NCBI GenBank assembly: GCA_036389675.1
Contig: DASVWI010000020.1
Location: forward strand, 62,001 to 126,000
Reading direction: 5' to 3'
DNA length: 64,000 bases
Source of the DNA: DASQYE01 sp036389675
GTDB taxonomy: Bacteria > Acidobacteriota > Blastocatellia > Pyrinomonadales > Pyrinomonadaceae
Below are positions 1 to 8,339 of the stretch, in pieces. A program made the position numbers and the translations under genes. The notes under the pieces are model-generated. The model made no database searches and was not told the DNA's origin. It worked only from the letters and a program-made list of their open reading frames with translations. The stretch's first letter is position 1. Each line of letters opens with the position of its first letter.

Positions 1-59
1 GCGAGCCCTTTGCCGAGGCTCGAAACCACGCCGCCCGTTACGAATATATATTTAGGCAT
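1..59 (-). CDS. pyrG: CTP synthase, N-terminal fragment (cut by window edge)
   Basis: Only the first 19 codons are inside the window, read on the minus strand from the ATG at 59-57. They encode MPKYIFVTGGVVSSLGKG, the glycine-rich start of the amidoligase domain of CTP synthase, which makes CTP from UTP, ATP and glutamine. The match to this highly conserved N terminus is close to exact, so the identification is firm despite the short length. It lies downstream of kdsB on the same strand. KdsB consumes CTP to activate Kdo, so this pairing makes metabolic sense. Confidence 0.93.
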   Translation of the reverse strand, partial: MPKYIFVTGGVVSSLGKGL

Positions 60-77
60 CATTACCTCAAGAATGCT

Positions 78-186
78 GTGACAAGTGGCGAGTGGCAGGT
101 GACAAGTTTTAAGGACAGCATCGCTCTCGTCACTTATCGCTGTTCCTGATTTCGCTTGTCACTTGCCGCTCGTCACTCGTCACTGT
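78..186. repeat. Heptad-repeat hairpin, GTGACRA type
   Basis: The left arm (78-106) reads as 7-bp units gtgacaa, gtggcga, gtggcag, gtgacaa. The right arm (about 154-185) carries the reverse complement, so the transcript of the kdsB-pyrG gap can fold into a long hairpin. The end of kdsB runs into the right arm. It is one of at least fourteen such spacers in the window. Confidence 0.8.
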
Positions 187-981
187 TGTTAAGATTGAGC
201 GCACGCGCTCCAAATCCTCCGCCGTATCTACGCCGATTGATGGAAGGTCAGATGCAAAAACCCTGATCGTGACGCCGCGTTCGAGCGCGCGAAGCTGTTC
301 GAGCGCCTCAGCCGTTTCCAGAGCGCTCGGAGGCCAGCGCGTGTATTCTAACAAAAAGGCGCGGCGGTAAGCATAAAGCCCCGTGTGCTTGCGAAAAAGG
401 CGGAGCAGCGACGGGTCACGAGCGAGCGCCGCTTCGAGCGTGCCATACTGTCTGACGGCATCGCGCGCATAAGGGATGGGAGAGCGCGAGAAATAGAGCG
501 CGCGCCCGGCCCCGTCCGTCACCACTTTGACGACATCCGCGCTCAACACATCAGAGGCATTCGTAATCGCCTCGCAGGTGGTCACGATGGGCGCTTCGTC
601 ATCATTGACAAGCTCGTCCACCGCCCGCTCAATCGTCAGCGGAGAGATCAGGGGCTCGTCTCCCTGTATGTTGACGATCACGTCCGCATCATCGAGCGTG
701 GCGGCCACTTCGGCCAGACGGTCGCTGCCGCTCACGTGATCCGTTCTGGTCATGACGGCCTCGAAACCCGCGTCCCTGACCGTTTCAAGGATGCGCTCAT
801 CGTCCGTCGCCACAATCGCACGCGCTATATTGCGCGCGGCCAGCGCGCGGCGCGCGACGTGAACGATCATCGGGCTTCCGGCAAGATCGAGCAGGGGTTT
901 GCCGGGCAAGCGCGTCGAAGCGTAACGTGCTGGGATAATGGCGACGGCGTTTGGTCTGGGGTCTGAGGCCGTGTGATTCAC
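130..981 (-). CDS. kdsB: 3-deoxy-manno-octulosonate cytidylyltransferase (CMP-Kdo synthetase)
   Basis: Activates Kdo with CTP to CMP-Kdo for LPS inner-core synthesis in the cytoplasm. The N-terminal nucleotide-binding motif AIIPARYASTRLPGKPL and the NIQGDEPL motif are typical of KdsB. The open frame extends upstream to 1029, but the first 16 residues look unlike the family, so I prefer the GTG at 981, giving 283 aa. No clear Shine-Dalgarno sequence supports either start. The last 15 or so residues (TSDERQVTSE...) are encoded by heptad-repeat DNA and are probably not functional sequence. Same strand as pyrG, likely co-transcribed. Confidence 0.93.
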   Translation of the reverse strand: MNHTASDPRPNAVAIIPARYASTRLPGKPLLDLAGSPMIVHVARRALAARNIARAIVATDDERILETVRDAGFEAVMTRTDHVSGSDRLAEVAATLDDADVIVNIQGDEPLISPLTIERAVDELVNDDEAPIVTTCEAITNASDVLSADVVKVVTDGAGRALYFSRSPIPYARDAVRQYGTLEAALARDPSLLRLFRKHTGLYAYRRAFLLEYTRWPPSALETAEALEQLRALERGVTIRVFASDLPSIGVDTAEDLERVRSILTTVTSDERQVTSEIRNSDK

Positions 982-1026
982 GGGGCAACAATGTATCTCG
1001 CGGCGCGAGCGGGTGTCAATGGAAAG

Positions 1027-1124
1027 CAAGGATGAAGGCTGAAGGCGGCAAGGATGAAAAGGGGATTGTTCAATTCAAACACCTGTATTTCATCCTTCAT
1101 CCTTCCGCCTTCATCCTTGCCTTT
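1027..1124. repeat. Heptad-repeat hairpin, AAGGATG type
   Basis: The left arm (1027-1059) has units aaggatg, aaggctg and aaggcgg. The right arm (1089-1124) has catcctt, catcctt, ccgcctt, catcctt, its reverse complement. It occupies the divergent gap between kdsB (minus) and the next gene (plus). In the rest of 982-1325 I see only the next repeat (1242-1318) and about 115 bp of unassigned sequence. Confidence 0.8.
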
Positions 1125-1241
1125 GTTTGACAGCGCCGCGCCTGCGGGCTACCATGCCTGCTTTAGCAGACCTGACAGATTTCGGTGCTCTTGGAACTTC
1201 ATTTCCTTGTTGATTAGCTGGTCATTCAATTTCATGATGAG

Positions 1242-1318
1242 CAATCGGTTATCGGTGGTCGGCAATCAGCTCACAGCTGAGCGCTCCGACTAACTGATGA
1301 CTGACTACTGATTACTTT
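1242..1318. repeat. Heptad-repeat hairpin, ATCGGTT/ACTGATK type
   Basis: Seven-base units atcggtt, atcggtg, gtcggca, atcagct on the left and aactgat, gactgac, tactgat on the right are partly inverted to each other. The array ends a few bases before the ATG of the trans-sulfuration gene and so sits in its 5' leader. Confidence 0.65.
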
Positions 1319-1325
1319 TAAAATT

Positions 1326-2471
1326 ATGGGTTTCGCCACGACAGCCATTCACGCCGGACAGGACGAGAAAGACCCCGCGACGGGCTCTGTCACTGTCCCG
1401 ATCTATCAAACGTCAACCTATCAGCAGGAGGGATTGGGCCGTCATAAGGGCTTCGAGTACGCGCGCACGCAGAACCCGACTCGGCTGGCCTTAGAACGCA
1501 ACATCGCCGCGCTTGAGGGCGCTCGCTTCGGCTACGCCTTCGCCTCCGGTATGGCGGCCATAGACGCCACGCTCAAGCTGGTCAAGGCTGGCGATCACGT
1601 CATCGTTTCCGACAACACCTACGGCGGCACGTTCCGTCTGTTTACGCGGGTGCTGGCTAATTACAATATCGAGTTTGATTTCGTTGACACCTCGGACGCT
1701 TCCAATGTCGAGGCCGCGATCAAAGAGAATACGCGGATGGTCTTTCTGGAAACGCCGACCAATCCGGTGATGATCGTCACGGACCTTCAGGCCGTCTCGG
1801 ATGTGGCGCACAGGGTGGGCGCGCGCGTGGTTTGCGATAATACGTTTATGTCGCCCTATTTGCAGCGCCCCATCGATTTTGGTGTTGACATAGTGGTGCA
1901 TTCCACGACTAAATATCTGAACGGACATTCGGACGGGGTGGGCGGCATCGTCGTCTTAAACGACGAGAAAGATGCCGAGTGGCTCGGCTTTATTCAAAAC
2001 AGCGCCGGAGCGATTCTCTCGCCGTTCGATTCCTTTCTGGTGCTGCGGGGCACGAAGACACTCGCGCTGCGGATGGAGCAGCATGATCGCTCGGGCCGCG
2101 CCGTCGCGGCTTTCCTCGAAGAACACCCGAAGGTGCAGAAGATTTACTACCCGGGCTCGCTCTCGCACCGCCAGCACGATCTGGCAAAGCGGCAGCAGAA
2201 GGGGTTCGGCGGGATGGTCTCCTTCGATGTCGGCTCGCTTGAGGCTGCGCGCACCGTGCTCGAATCTGTTAAGCTATGCACGCTGGCAGAAAGCCTCGGC
2301 GGAGTCGAGACACTGATCTCGCACCCGGAGACGATGACCCACGCTTCCGTCCTGCCGGAGACGCGCATGAGGCTCGGCATAACCCCCGGGCTTGTACGCA
2401 TCTCGGTCGGCATAGAAGATACGGATGACATCATTGCGGATTTGGATCAAGCGCTGAATAAAATAGAGTGA
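1326..2471 (+). CDS. Cystathionine gamma-synthase/lyase family PLP enzyme
   Basis: A 381-aa fold-type I PLP enzyme of the Cys/Met metabolism (trans-sulfuration) family. The PLP lysine is in HSTTKYLNGHSD (about residues 197-208). The substrate/phosphate loop SGMAAIDATL and the ETPTNP and SLGGVETLISHP motifs are all present. The family includes cystathionine gamma-synthase, cystathionine beta- and gamma-lyases, and O-acetylhomoserine sulfhydrylase. Length and N terminus (MGFATTAIHAGQ) fit MetB/MetC-like members, but I cannot assign the exact reaction from sequence alone. A heptad repeat precedes it and another follows. Confidence 0.9.
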   Translation: MGFATTAIHAGQDEKDPATGSVTVPIYQTSTYQQEGLGRHKGFEYARTQNPTRLALERNIAALEGARFGYAFASGMAAIDATLKLVKAGDHVIVSDNTYGGTFRLFTRVLANYNIEFDFVDTSDASNVEAAIKENTRMVFLETPTNPVMIVTDLQAVSDVAHRVGARVVCDNTFMSPYLQRPIDFGVDIVVHSTTKYLNGHSDGVGGIVVLNDEKDAEWLGFIQNSAGAILSPFDSFLVLRGTKTLALRMEQHDRSGRAVAAFLEEHPKVQKIYYPGSLSHRQHDLAKRQQKGFGGMVSFDVGSLEAARTVLESVKLCTLAESLGGVETLISHPETMTHASVLPETRMRLGITPGLVRISVGIEDTDDIIADLDQALNKIE

Positions 2472-2547
2472 CAAGCGGCCAGTGACGAGTGACAGGCGAA
2501 ACGCTTGTCTTTCGGCTCGCCACTGATCACTCGTCACTCATCACTGG
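2468..2547. repeat. Heptad-repeat hairpin, GTGACRA type
   Basis: gagtgacaagcggccagtga-type units on the left and cactgatcactcgtcactca-type units on the right form an inverted pair. They fill the whole gap between the trans-sulfuration gene stop and the PP2C start. Confidence 0.78.
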
Positions 2548-2553
2548 TTTCTT

Positions 2554-3495
2554 ATGATCATAAAGCTTCACGCGAAATCTGACGTTGGTCGTGTACGGCG
2601 TGGAAACGAAGACAATTATCTGCTGCTCGATCTGACGAGCGGCAAGACCTGGACCGGCTCGGAGGGCGCGGAGCCGCCCGCGGAGTTACGCAGTATCGTG
2701 CTGGGCGAGAAGGGTATAGTCTTTGTCGTCTCCGACGGTATGGGCGGCGCGCTCGCGGGCGATGTGGCGAGCCGCATGGCCGTCGACACCGTGCGAGAGA
2801 TGCTGGTCGGAAGCGACGACGGCGAGGACGGCTGTGATGCGGAGACGCCGCTCGTCGATTGCCTGCGCAACGCGACCGTCTACGCCAACCTGGCGATTCA
2901 TCACCGGAGTCAGGAAGATACGCGTTGCAGCGGGATGGGCGCGACCTTCACAGGGGCCGCCATCAAAAACGACGTGCTGGACCTGGTGCAGGTCGGTGAC
3001 AGCCGCGCCTACGTCCTCAGGGGCGATCAGATTCGTCTCGCCACCAAGGATCAATCGCTCGTCCAGCAGCTTGTCGATGTCGGCCAGATCAGCGAAGAAG
3101 AGGCCGAAACGCACATGTTTCGCAACGTCATCCTGCAAGCCCTCGGCGCGCAGAACGAGCTTTCCCCGGTCTCTGGCCGCATACGCATACGGCGCGATGA
3201 CATGCTGCTGATGTGCAGCGACGGGCTATCGGGGAAGCTGCGCGCCGAAGACATGCTGCGGATTGTGACGGAAGCGCAGGGCGATCTGGAGGCGGCCTGC
3301 GCCGCGCTCGTTGACGAAGCCAATCATCGCGGCGGCGAAGACAACATCACGGTCGTGCTGGCGCGCTTTACGGGCGACGATCTGGAAGAGCCCGCCTCGG
3401 CGCGCATTACTATCGAGCTGCCTCCGATGGAGGAAGACACCACGCTCGGCGACACAGAGGCGTCCATCTCCGAAGCGCCCACGGAGACACCCTGA
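2554..3495 (+). CDS. PP2C-type Ser/Thr protein phosphatase
   Basis: A 313-aa cytoplasmic metal-dependent phosphatase of the PrpC/Stp type, expected to reverse Ser/Thr kinase phosphorylation. It starts with KSDVGRVRRGNEDN, followed by the metal-binding VSDGMGG (about residue 60), VGDSRAYVL, CSDGLSGKL and GGEDNITVVL, so the metal-ligand aspartates are intact. About 40 acidic residues follow the catalytic domain. No partner kinase gene is in the window. No signal peptide or membrane segment is visible. Confidence 0.93.
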   Translation: MIIKLHAKSDVGRVRRGNEDNYLLLDLTSGKTWTGSEGAEPPAELRSIVLGEKGIVFVVSDGMGGALAGDVASRMAVDTVREMLVGSDDGEDGCDAETPLVDCLRNATVYANLAIHHRSQEDTRCSGMGATFTGAAIKNDVLDLVQVGDSRAYVLRGDQIRLATKDQSLVQQLVDVGQISEEEAETHMFRNVILQALGAQNELSPVSGRIRIRRDDMLLMCSDGLSGKLRAEDMLRIVTEAQGDLEAACAALVDEANHRGGEDNITVVLARFTGDDLEEPASARITIELPPMEEDTTLGDTEASISEAPTETP

Positions 3496-4002
3496 TCTCC
3501 ATTTTTCCGATCAAACATCCATAAATATTGACAAGTGGGCCAGCCATCGGTAACATCCGTTTCGTTTTTACATCTGAAGCGCCTAATCGAGCGCCTGTCT
3601 TTGCGCTCCGTATTTCCAGATCATGAGCTAGCCGCTCGATTTTCGATCTATCACACGGCGCGCCAACCCCCGCAGAGGAGGACGGCAGCGCATCTCTTTC
3701 CCCGCCAGAGTGAACTTTTCAACTCCAACCGGTGGGGCGATATCTGACAAAGCGGTATGCAATAGCAGAGATAAATTGCGTCCCCATCAGGATGGCAGAC
3801 ATCACATGACCAACCCTGTAGCTGCTCGCCTCGCACGAACACGTACGGTTCACAACCGCGCTTAGAGTCTGAGGCAGCAGAATTTTCGGGTTGTGCCCCA
3901 ACCCGACCCCCGGAGCGCGATTGTGTCGCCTGAGAAGCCCACGGGCTCTTGTGACAGCGGCGGCCACGCGCCCAGAAAGCTTAGGAGGAGGATTTCCACA
4001 TC
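3496..4002. other. Intergenic leader of about 500 bp
   Basis: Between the PP2C gene and the exported-protein gene I find no convincing gene. Short open frames here lack family resemblance and ribosome sites. A good sigma-70 promoter lies at 3528-3556 and a strong Shine-Dalgarno sequence (aggaggagg, about 3982-3990) precedes the ATG at 4003, so most of the region would be a long 5' untranslated leader. Confidence 0.5.
3528..3556 (+). promoter_or_regulatory. Predicted sigma-70 promoter
   Basis: A perfect -35 box TTGACA (3528-3533) is separated by 17 bp from TAACAT (3551-3556). The spacing is ideal and it faces the gene starting at 4003, leaving a leader of about 440 nt. Sequence-only prediction. 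Confidence 0.5.
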
Positions 4003-4794
4003 ATGTTTCGACGTTTGATTAAAAAGAAGATTGTGTTTCTGGCCGCCATCGGCGCAGCCGTCACCGCGCTGGCCGTCCCCATCTCGACACGCCCCAGTTC
4101 CGCGGATGATTTGACGGGGCGCGAGCTGTTAAGCGTGACGCGCGTGGCTCAGGGCGGAAGTGAGTACGCCAATCTGCAATATGTGACGGCGCGCAGCGCC
4201 GGTTTCATTAACATAGCTGCTGTCGCTTCGCCCGGCGCGACAGCCATCGCCGGTATGGTCGAGCTTCGGCTCAACGTCACCGACTATCAGGATCGCGACC
4301 TGCGCCGTCGTCTCGACGTAGCACCGGCTGGCGGTATCATCGCCGGGCCAACCTACCTCGTCTACACGGGCACGGAGGGAGCCGGGTCGTTCTCTGGCAA
4401 TCCCTTCCGCGTGAGCGAAGTGGCGGCCTCGCGCCAGTGGGCGATGATGGGCTTCGGCACACTGAATCGCGCCGTGCAGGGTCAGCTCCTGACCGCCCGT
4501 CAACGCGACGAGGGCAACAACTACGTCGTCGAAGTCAAGTTCAACCCGACCGACACGATTCGCTTCTGGATTAACAAGGACACGTTTTTGACCAGCCGCG
4601 TCCAGACGCGCTACAACAGCCGCGTGCTCGTCGAGGAAGACCGCAGCGACTATCGCCGCGTCAGCTGCATGATGCTTCCCTTCCGCATCGTTACAAAGTT
4701 GCAGGGACAGCGCCTTGCCGACCTGACCATCGACAGCTACGATCTGCAAACGGCTGTGCCCGCCGCGACCTTTACCATCTCGGCAACACACTAA
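4003..4794 (+). CDS. Exported protein of unknown function, LolA-like character
   Basis: 263 aa with a basic N terminus and hydrophobic segment (about residues 8-27) ending near VPISTRPSSA, a likely Sec signal peptide. The mature part is beta-rich. Its C-terminal half (VVEVKFNP..FWINKDTFLTSR..LPFRIVTKLQG..LADLTIDSYDL) recalls periplasmic lipoprotein-sorting (LolA/RseB-like) sheets, where a line about parameter change is followed by a 'fit to product' strand. I do not recognise the family. A strong SD (aggaggagg) 12 nt upstream fixes the start. A strong terminator follows, so it is probably a single-gene unit with good expression. Confidence 0.7.
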   Translation: MFRRLIKKKIVFLAAIGAAVTALAVPISTRPSSADDLTGRELLSVTRVAQGGSEYANLQYVTARSAGFINIAAVASPGATAIAGMVELRLNVTDYQDRDLRRRLDVAPAGGIIAGPTYLVYTGTEGAGSFSGNPFRVSEVAASRQWAMMGFGTLNRAVQGQLLTARQRDEGNNYVVEVKFNPTDTIRFWINKDTFLTSRVQTRYNSRVLVEEDRSDYRRVSCMMLPFRIVTKLQGQRLADLTIDSYDLQTAVPAATFTISATH

Positions 4795-4827
4795 AAACCT
4801 AAAAGCCTCTCTTCACAGAGAGACAGC

Positions 4828-4874
4828 AAAGAACCGGCGCGAGTATTCACGGATGCCCGCGCCGGTTCTTTTTC
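4828..4874 (+). terminator. Rho-independent terminator, probably bidirectional
   Basis: A 14-bp stem aaagaaccggcgcg / cgcgccggttcttt is followed by a T tract on the plus strand, with an A tract before it for the minus strand. It lies between convergent genes (4794 plus, 4934 minus) and could serve both. Confidence 0.9.
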
Positions 4875-4933
4875 ATTATTAAGCAGGATGAAGGAGACGC
4901 TATTTATAGAAGATCTGAGAAAAGGCGAACTCG

Positions 4934-5440
4934 TCAGGCTTGTTCCTTCTTTTCCGGCAAGGAGGGCTGTCGCCAGTCGCGCCCCTGTTCGACTCTTCGG
5001 ACATAGATGGATGCGCCCTGCACTCTCAGGACTTCGACGCGCTCTCCGGCTTCGAGCGGTTCTTCGCCTTCCGCCGGATAGGCCGTCCACGTCGAGCCGA
5101 AGACTTTGACCGCGCCTTCATTGAGCGCCCCGCGACTTGAAGAGACCACTGTGCCGATCCTGCCCGGCAGCCCGTCAACGCCCGACTTCAGGTCTGTCCC
5201 GTGCTTTTCGCGCGAGAAGTAGTTGACGAAGATGGTGCGCGACGCGGCGGTGAGGGCCACGGAGATGACGGCGAAGATCAGAAATTGCATCAACAGGCTG
5301 TCGACACCCACGAATCCGGCGAAGGCCGCGACGAGTGCGCCGATGCCGAACCAAAGGAGGACGAATCCCGGCGTGAAGACCTCGGCGATGATCAGAACGA
5401 CGCCGAGCACAGTCCATAAAATCCAGGCTACGTTATCCAT
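4934..5440 (-). CDS. NfeD-like membrane protein
   Basis: 168 aa. Three closely spaced hydrophobic segments (about residues 5-70) with the NfeD signature TPGFVLLWFGIGAL are followed by a soluble OB-fold domain (about 90-155, GLPGRIGTVVSSS...VKVFGSTWTAYPAEGEEPLEAGERVEVLRV). This is the short form of NfeD, which usually works with a stomatin/prohibitin-type protein in membrane quality control. No stomatin gene is adjacent here. Convergent with the preceding plus-strand gene and upstream of the proline dehydrogenase stop on the same strand. Confidence 0.87.
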   Translation of the reverse strand: MDNVAWILWTVLGVVLIIAEVFTPGFVLLWFGIGALVAAFAGFVGVDSLLMQFLIFAVISVALTAASRTIFVNYFSREKHGTDLKSGVDGLPGRIGTVVSSSRGALNEGAVKVFGSTWTAYPAEGEEPLEAGERVEVLRVQGASIYVRRVEQGRDWRQPSLPEKKEQA

Positions 5441-5480
5441 CTATGCTTCCCTATCAACGTCCATGAAAGCGAATACGTGT

Positions 5481-6401
5481 TTACCCCTTGAACATGTTCT
5501 TCATGACGAACCAGATATTGGCGGGCCGCTCGGCCAGTCGCCGCATGAAGTAAGGATACCAGTGTTTACCATAGGGCACGTAGACGCGCATATTGTAGCC
5601 GTCGCGCGCCAGCCTCTCCTGCAGGTCGCGCCGCACGCCGTAGAGCATCTGAAACTCGAACGCGTCCTTGCCGATGCCTTCGGCGCGCATAAAGCGTATC
5701 GTCTCGTTGATCATGTTCGGGTCGTGCGTCGCGATGCCGTGATACGTGCCCGACTTGAGCAGCAGCTTCATGACGCGCACGTAGTTGTCGTCAACATCCT
5801 TTTTATCGGGGAAGGCTACGTCCGGCCCCTCGTTATAAGCGCCCTTGCAGATGCGAACGCGGGCGGGAATCCGTAACAGGTCGACGGCATCATCGTAGGT
5901 GCGGCGCAGGTAGGATTGCAGCACTATGCCGACATCATTCAAACCAAACTCCGCCCGCAGCCGCTTGAAAATATCTATCGTCAGCTGGGTGACGTTTGAG
6001 CCCTCCATGTCCACGCGCACGAAGTTGCCGCGCCGCGCCGCTTCGGCCACCACGGCGCGGGCGTTGCGGTAGGTCAGCTCCGGGTCAATCTCAAGCCCGA
6101 ATTGCGTGAGCTTGATCGAGACGTTCGAGGCGATGCCTGTCTCGTCAATGCGCGCGAGGATGTTCAGATATTCCCGCACCTCCGCTTCGGTCTCCGAGGC
6201 GTTGGCGACCGATTCGTTGAGATGATCGAAGGAGGCCGTGCAGCCCTTCCCGTTAATCTCGCGGATGGCGGCGACGGCCTCCTCAATGTCCTCGCCGGCC
6301 ACGAAGCGCGTGGTCAGCTTCTTGAACGGAGGAAATCGCGTCGCGAAATCTTTGAGCCCTTCACGGCGCGACAGGTATAGCAGCGCGTTTCTCGTTACCA
6401 T
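5481..6401 (-). CDS. Proline dehydrogenase (FAD-dependent, monofunctional)
   Basis: Oxidises L-proline to pyrroline-5-carboxylate, passing electrons to the membrane quinone pool. The 306-aa TIM-barrel shows RICKGAYNE with the flavin/substrate-contacting lysine, FEFQMLYGVR, and the C-terminal substrate motif YGKHWYPYFMRRLAERPAN. The open frame extends 26 codons upstream to 6479, but that part is encoded by heptad-repeat DNA; MVTRNALLYL at 6401 is the better start. The P5C dehydrogenase partner is not in the window, so this is the split form rather than PutA. Confidence 0.93.
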   Translation of the reverse strand: MVTRNALLYLSRREGLKDFATRFPPFKKLTTRFVAGEDIEEAVAAIREINGKGCTASFDHLNESVANASETEAEVREYLNILARIDETGIASNVSIKLTQFGLEIDPELTYRNARAVVAEAARRGNFVRVDMEGSNVTQLTIDIFKRLRAEFGLNDVGIVLQSYLRRTYDDAVDLLRIPARVRICKGAYNEGPDVAFPDKKDVDDNYVRVMKLLLKSGTYHGIATHDPNMINETIRFMRAEGIGKDAFEFQMLYGVRRDLQERLARDGYNMRVYVPYGKHWYPYFMRRLAERPANIWFVMKNMFKG

Positions 6402-6408
6402 TTTAACT

Positions 6409-6480
6409 GAGAGACGAGTGACGAGGGACGAGTTGAGAAAATGTCGCGCTCCCCTTCCCCCTCGCTTCGCACTCGTCAAT
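6409..6480. repeat. Heptad-repeat array, GTGACGA type (degenerate)
   Basis: gagacga, gtgacga, gggacga units are followed by a partly inverted segment ending in cactcgtcaat. It lies directly upstream of the proline dehydrogenase start and creates a spurious open-frame extension of that gene. Confidence 0.55.
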
Positions 6481-6631
6481 CTTTGCCTTTCATTTTCTCG
6501 TCATCAAACGCCTTGTCCTTAGTCACCGCTGTGGTATGCTTGGCGGCGCTCGTCGTCAACGGGTATCTATCAACGACAAAGGAAGCGCGCGGTCGGGGTA
6601 GTTGCCCCGCCGTCGAAACCAGAGAACCCCC

Positions 6632-6964
6632 ATGCGCTGGAAGCTACTACTGATCGCCTCGCTCCTGGCTACCATTGTCGGAGCAGGAGCGCCGCTCTGC
6701 ATCGTCCTCGGCTTTCCCGGCCTGCATAACCGCTTCAGCGATCCCGGAATCTTCATCTTCAGCACACTGCTTATCCCGGCGGCGGCCATTACGGCTGCGG
6801 GTTTCTTCGTCTATCGCCACACGGCGCGACGGCGACAGATACAGGCCGTGCTGACCGTGCTGCTCTCTACGGCCCTCACGCTGGCCGTCCTGCTTCTCGG
6901 CTCGGTAATGCTCTCTAAACCCGCGCCCGGCACAGAGCCCGTCCCCAGACGAAACGTAGGCTAA
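6632..6964 (+). CDS. Small predicted membrane protein
   Basis: 110 aa from the ATG at 6632 (a TTG at 6602 would add ten residues). Three hydrophobic segments are visible: about residues 3-26, 38-62 and 70-90. A basic loop (RHTARRRQ) separates the last two. No family recognised and no catalytic motif. It stands alone between minus-strand genes. Probably real because of the consistent membrane pattern, but the start is uncertain. Confidence 0.5.
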   Translation: MRWKLLLIASLLATIVGAGAPLCIVLGFPGLHNRFSDPGIFIFSTLLIPAAAITAAGFFVYRHTARRRQIQAVLTVLLSTALTLAVLLLGSVMLSKPAPGTEPVPRRNVG

Positions 6965-7047
6965 GCCCACCCCGGATTAACGCTTTCCGAAGCTTGAATT
7001 TTGGACTGTGGCATTAGAGTTCCGTCGCTCGCCGATCTAAAATCGAA

Positions 7048-8196
7048 TCATCCCTGCTTTAGAATCCCACGCGAGATGACGATGCGTTGAATCTCGCTCG
7101 TTCCTTCGTAGATGGTTGTGACGCGCGCGTCGCGGTACATTCTCTCGACGGGGTAATCGCGCGAATAGCCGTTGCCGCCGTGAATCTGCACGGCATCGGC
7201 GCAGACGCGGTTGGCCGTCTCCGAGGCGAAAAGCTTTGCCATCGCGGCGTAGTAGCCCGCGCGCTTGTGACCCGAATCCTTTAACGCGGCGGCCCGCAGT
7301 GTGAGCAGGCGCGCGGCCTCCGTCTCGGTCGCCATGTTGGCGAGCTTGAACTGAATCGCCTGAAACTCCGCGATTGCCTGCCCGAAAGCATGACGGTCTT
7401 TGGCATACTTCAGTGACTCTGTGAGCGCGCCCTGCGCTATCCCCGTCGAGAGAGCGCCGATACCTATCCGCCCGTTATCGAGACTGTTAAAGGCGACCTT
7501 CAATCCGTTGCCCTCGCCGCCCAGCACATTGCGTGCGGGCACGCGCACATCCACGAAACTCATCTCGGCTGTCTGCGAGGCGCGTTGGCCCATCTTGTGC
7601 TCGATGGATGAAACCGTCAGGCCCGGAGTGTCGCCCTCGACGATGAAAGTCGTCACGCTCGATTTGCCATCCTCGCGACCCGTCACGGCCATCACGATGT
7701 AGGTCTGTGCCTCGCCGCCGCTCGAAACCCACGACTTTGTGCCGTTGATAACGTAGGAGTCGCCGTCGCGCACGGCGCGCGTACGCAGGTTGGTCGCGTC
7801 CGAGCCCGCCTGCGGCTCAGAGAGACAGAATGCGCCGAGGGTTTCGCCACGCGCCAGCGGGATAAGGTATTGCTTCTTCTGCTCGTCCGTGCCGTAGCTC
7901 AGGATCGGATAGCAGCAGACGGAGTTTGTGACGCCGACGATGACGCAGACGGAGGCATCGGCGCGCGCTATCTCTTCGAGGGCGAGCGCATAGGCGACCG
8001 TGTCGAATCCAGCCCCGCCCCACTCTTCCGGGATGATCATCCCGAGCAGGCCCATCTCCGCCAATCCCTTCAATTGCTCGCGGGGAAAGCGTGCCTGCTC
8101 GTCGTACTCGCGCGCGCGCGGGGCGACTTCGGCGGCGACGAACTCGCGCACAGAAGCCTGTACCATCCGCTGCTCTTCGGAAAGCTCAAAATCCAC
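7048..8196 (-). CDS. Acyl-CoA dehydrogenase (short/medium-chain type)
   Basis: A 382-aa FAD flavoenzyme that introduces the alpha,beta double bond in acyl-CoA and passes electrons to electron-transfer flavoprotein. It has the N-terminal helical start DFELSEEQRMVQ, the FAD region AFCLSEPQAGSDA and NGTKSWVSSGG, and the C-terminal QIHGGNGYSRDYPVERMYRDAR followed by IYEGTSEIQ, whose first Glu is the catalytic base of butyryl/medium-chain enzymes. The open frame begins at 8232, but a GTG at 8196 with aggag 11 nt upstream and the family N terminus just after it is the better start. No other beta-oxidation gene is adjacent. Confidence 0.93.
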   Translation of the reverse strand: MDFELSEEQRMVQASVREFVAAEVAPRAREYDEQARFPREQLKGLAEMGLLGMIIPEEWGGAGFDTVAYALALEEIARADASVCVIVGVTNSVCCYPILSYGTDEQKKQYLIPLARGETLGAFCLSEPQAGSDATNLRTRAVRDGDSYVINGTKSWVSSGGEAQTYIVMAVTGREDGKSSVTTFIVEGDTPGLTVSSIEHKMGQRASQTAEMSFVDVRVPARNVLGGEGNGLKVAFNSLDNGRIGIGALSTGIAQGALTESLKYAKDRHAFGQAIAEFQAIQFKLANMATETEAARLLTLRAAALKDSGHKRAGYYAAMAKLFASETANRVCADAVQIHGGNGYSRDYPVERMYRDARVTTIYEGTSEIQRIVISRGILKQG

Positions 8197-8339
8197 TACG
8201 GGTAACGCTCCTTTTTCCACTGAAACTAGCACGGCTTGCGAGGGATGAACAAGCTTGCCGGGGCGTGGCCGCTGGCTTGCCGCCCGTTTTGCTTATCAAT
8301 TAGAATGAGGTCTGTACTGAAAGAGACGGTGCGCGAGCA

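Noticed and set aside
78..186. CRISPR-like array
   Set aside because: Repeat units are 7 bp without spacers and degenerate, so they are not CRISPR repeats; no cas genes are present.
3535..3967. Short open frames in the leader upstream of the exported protein
   Set aside because: They lack ribosome sites and family features. The region fits an untranslated leader.
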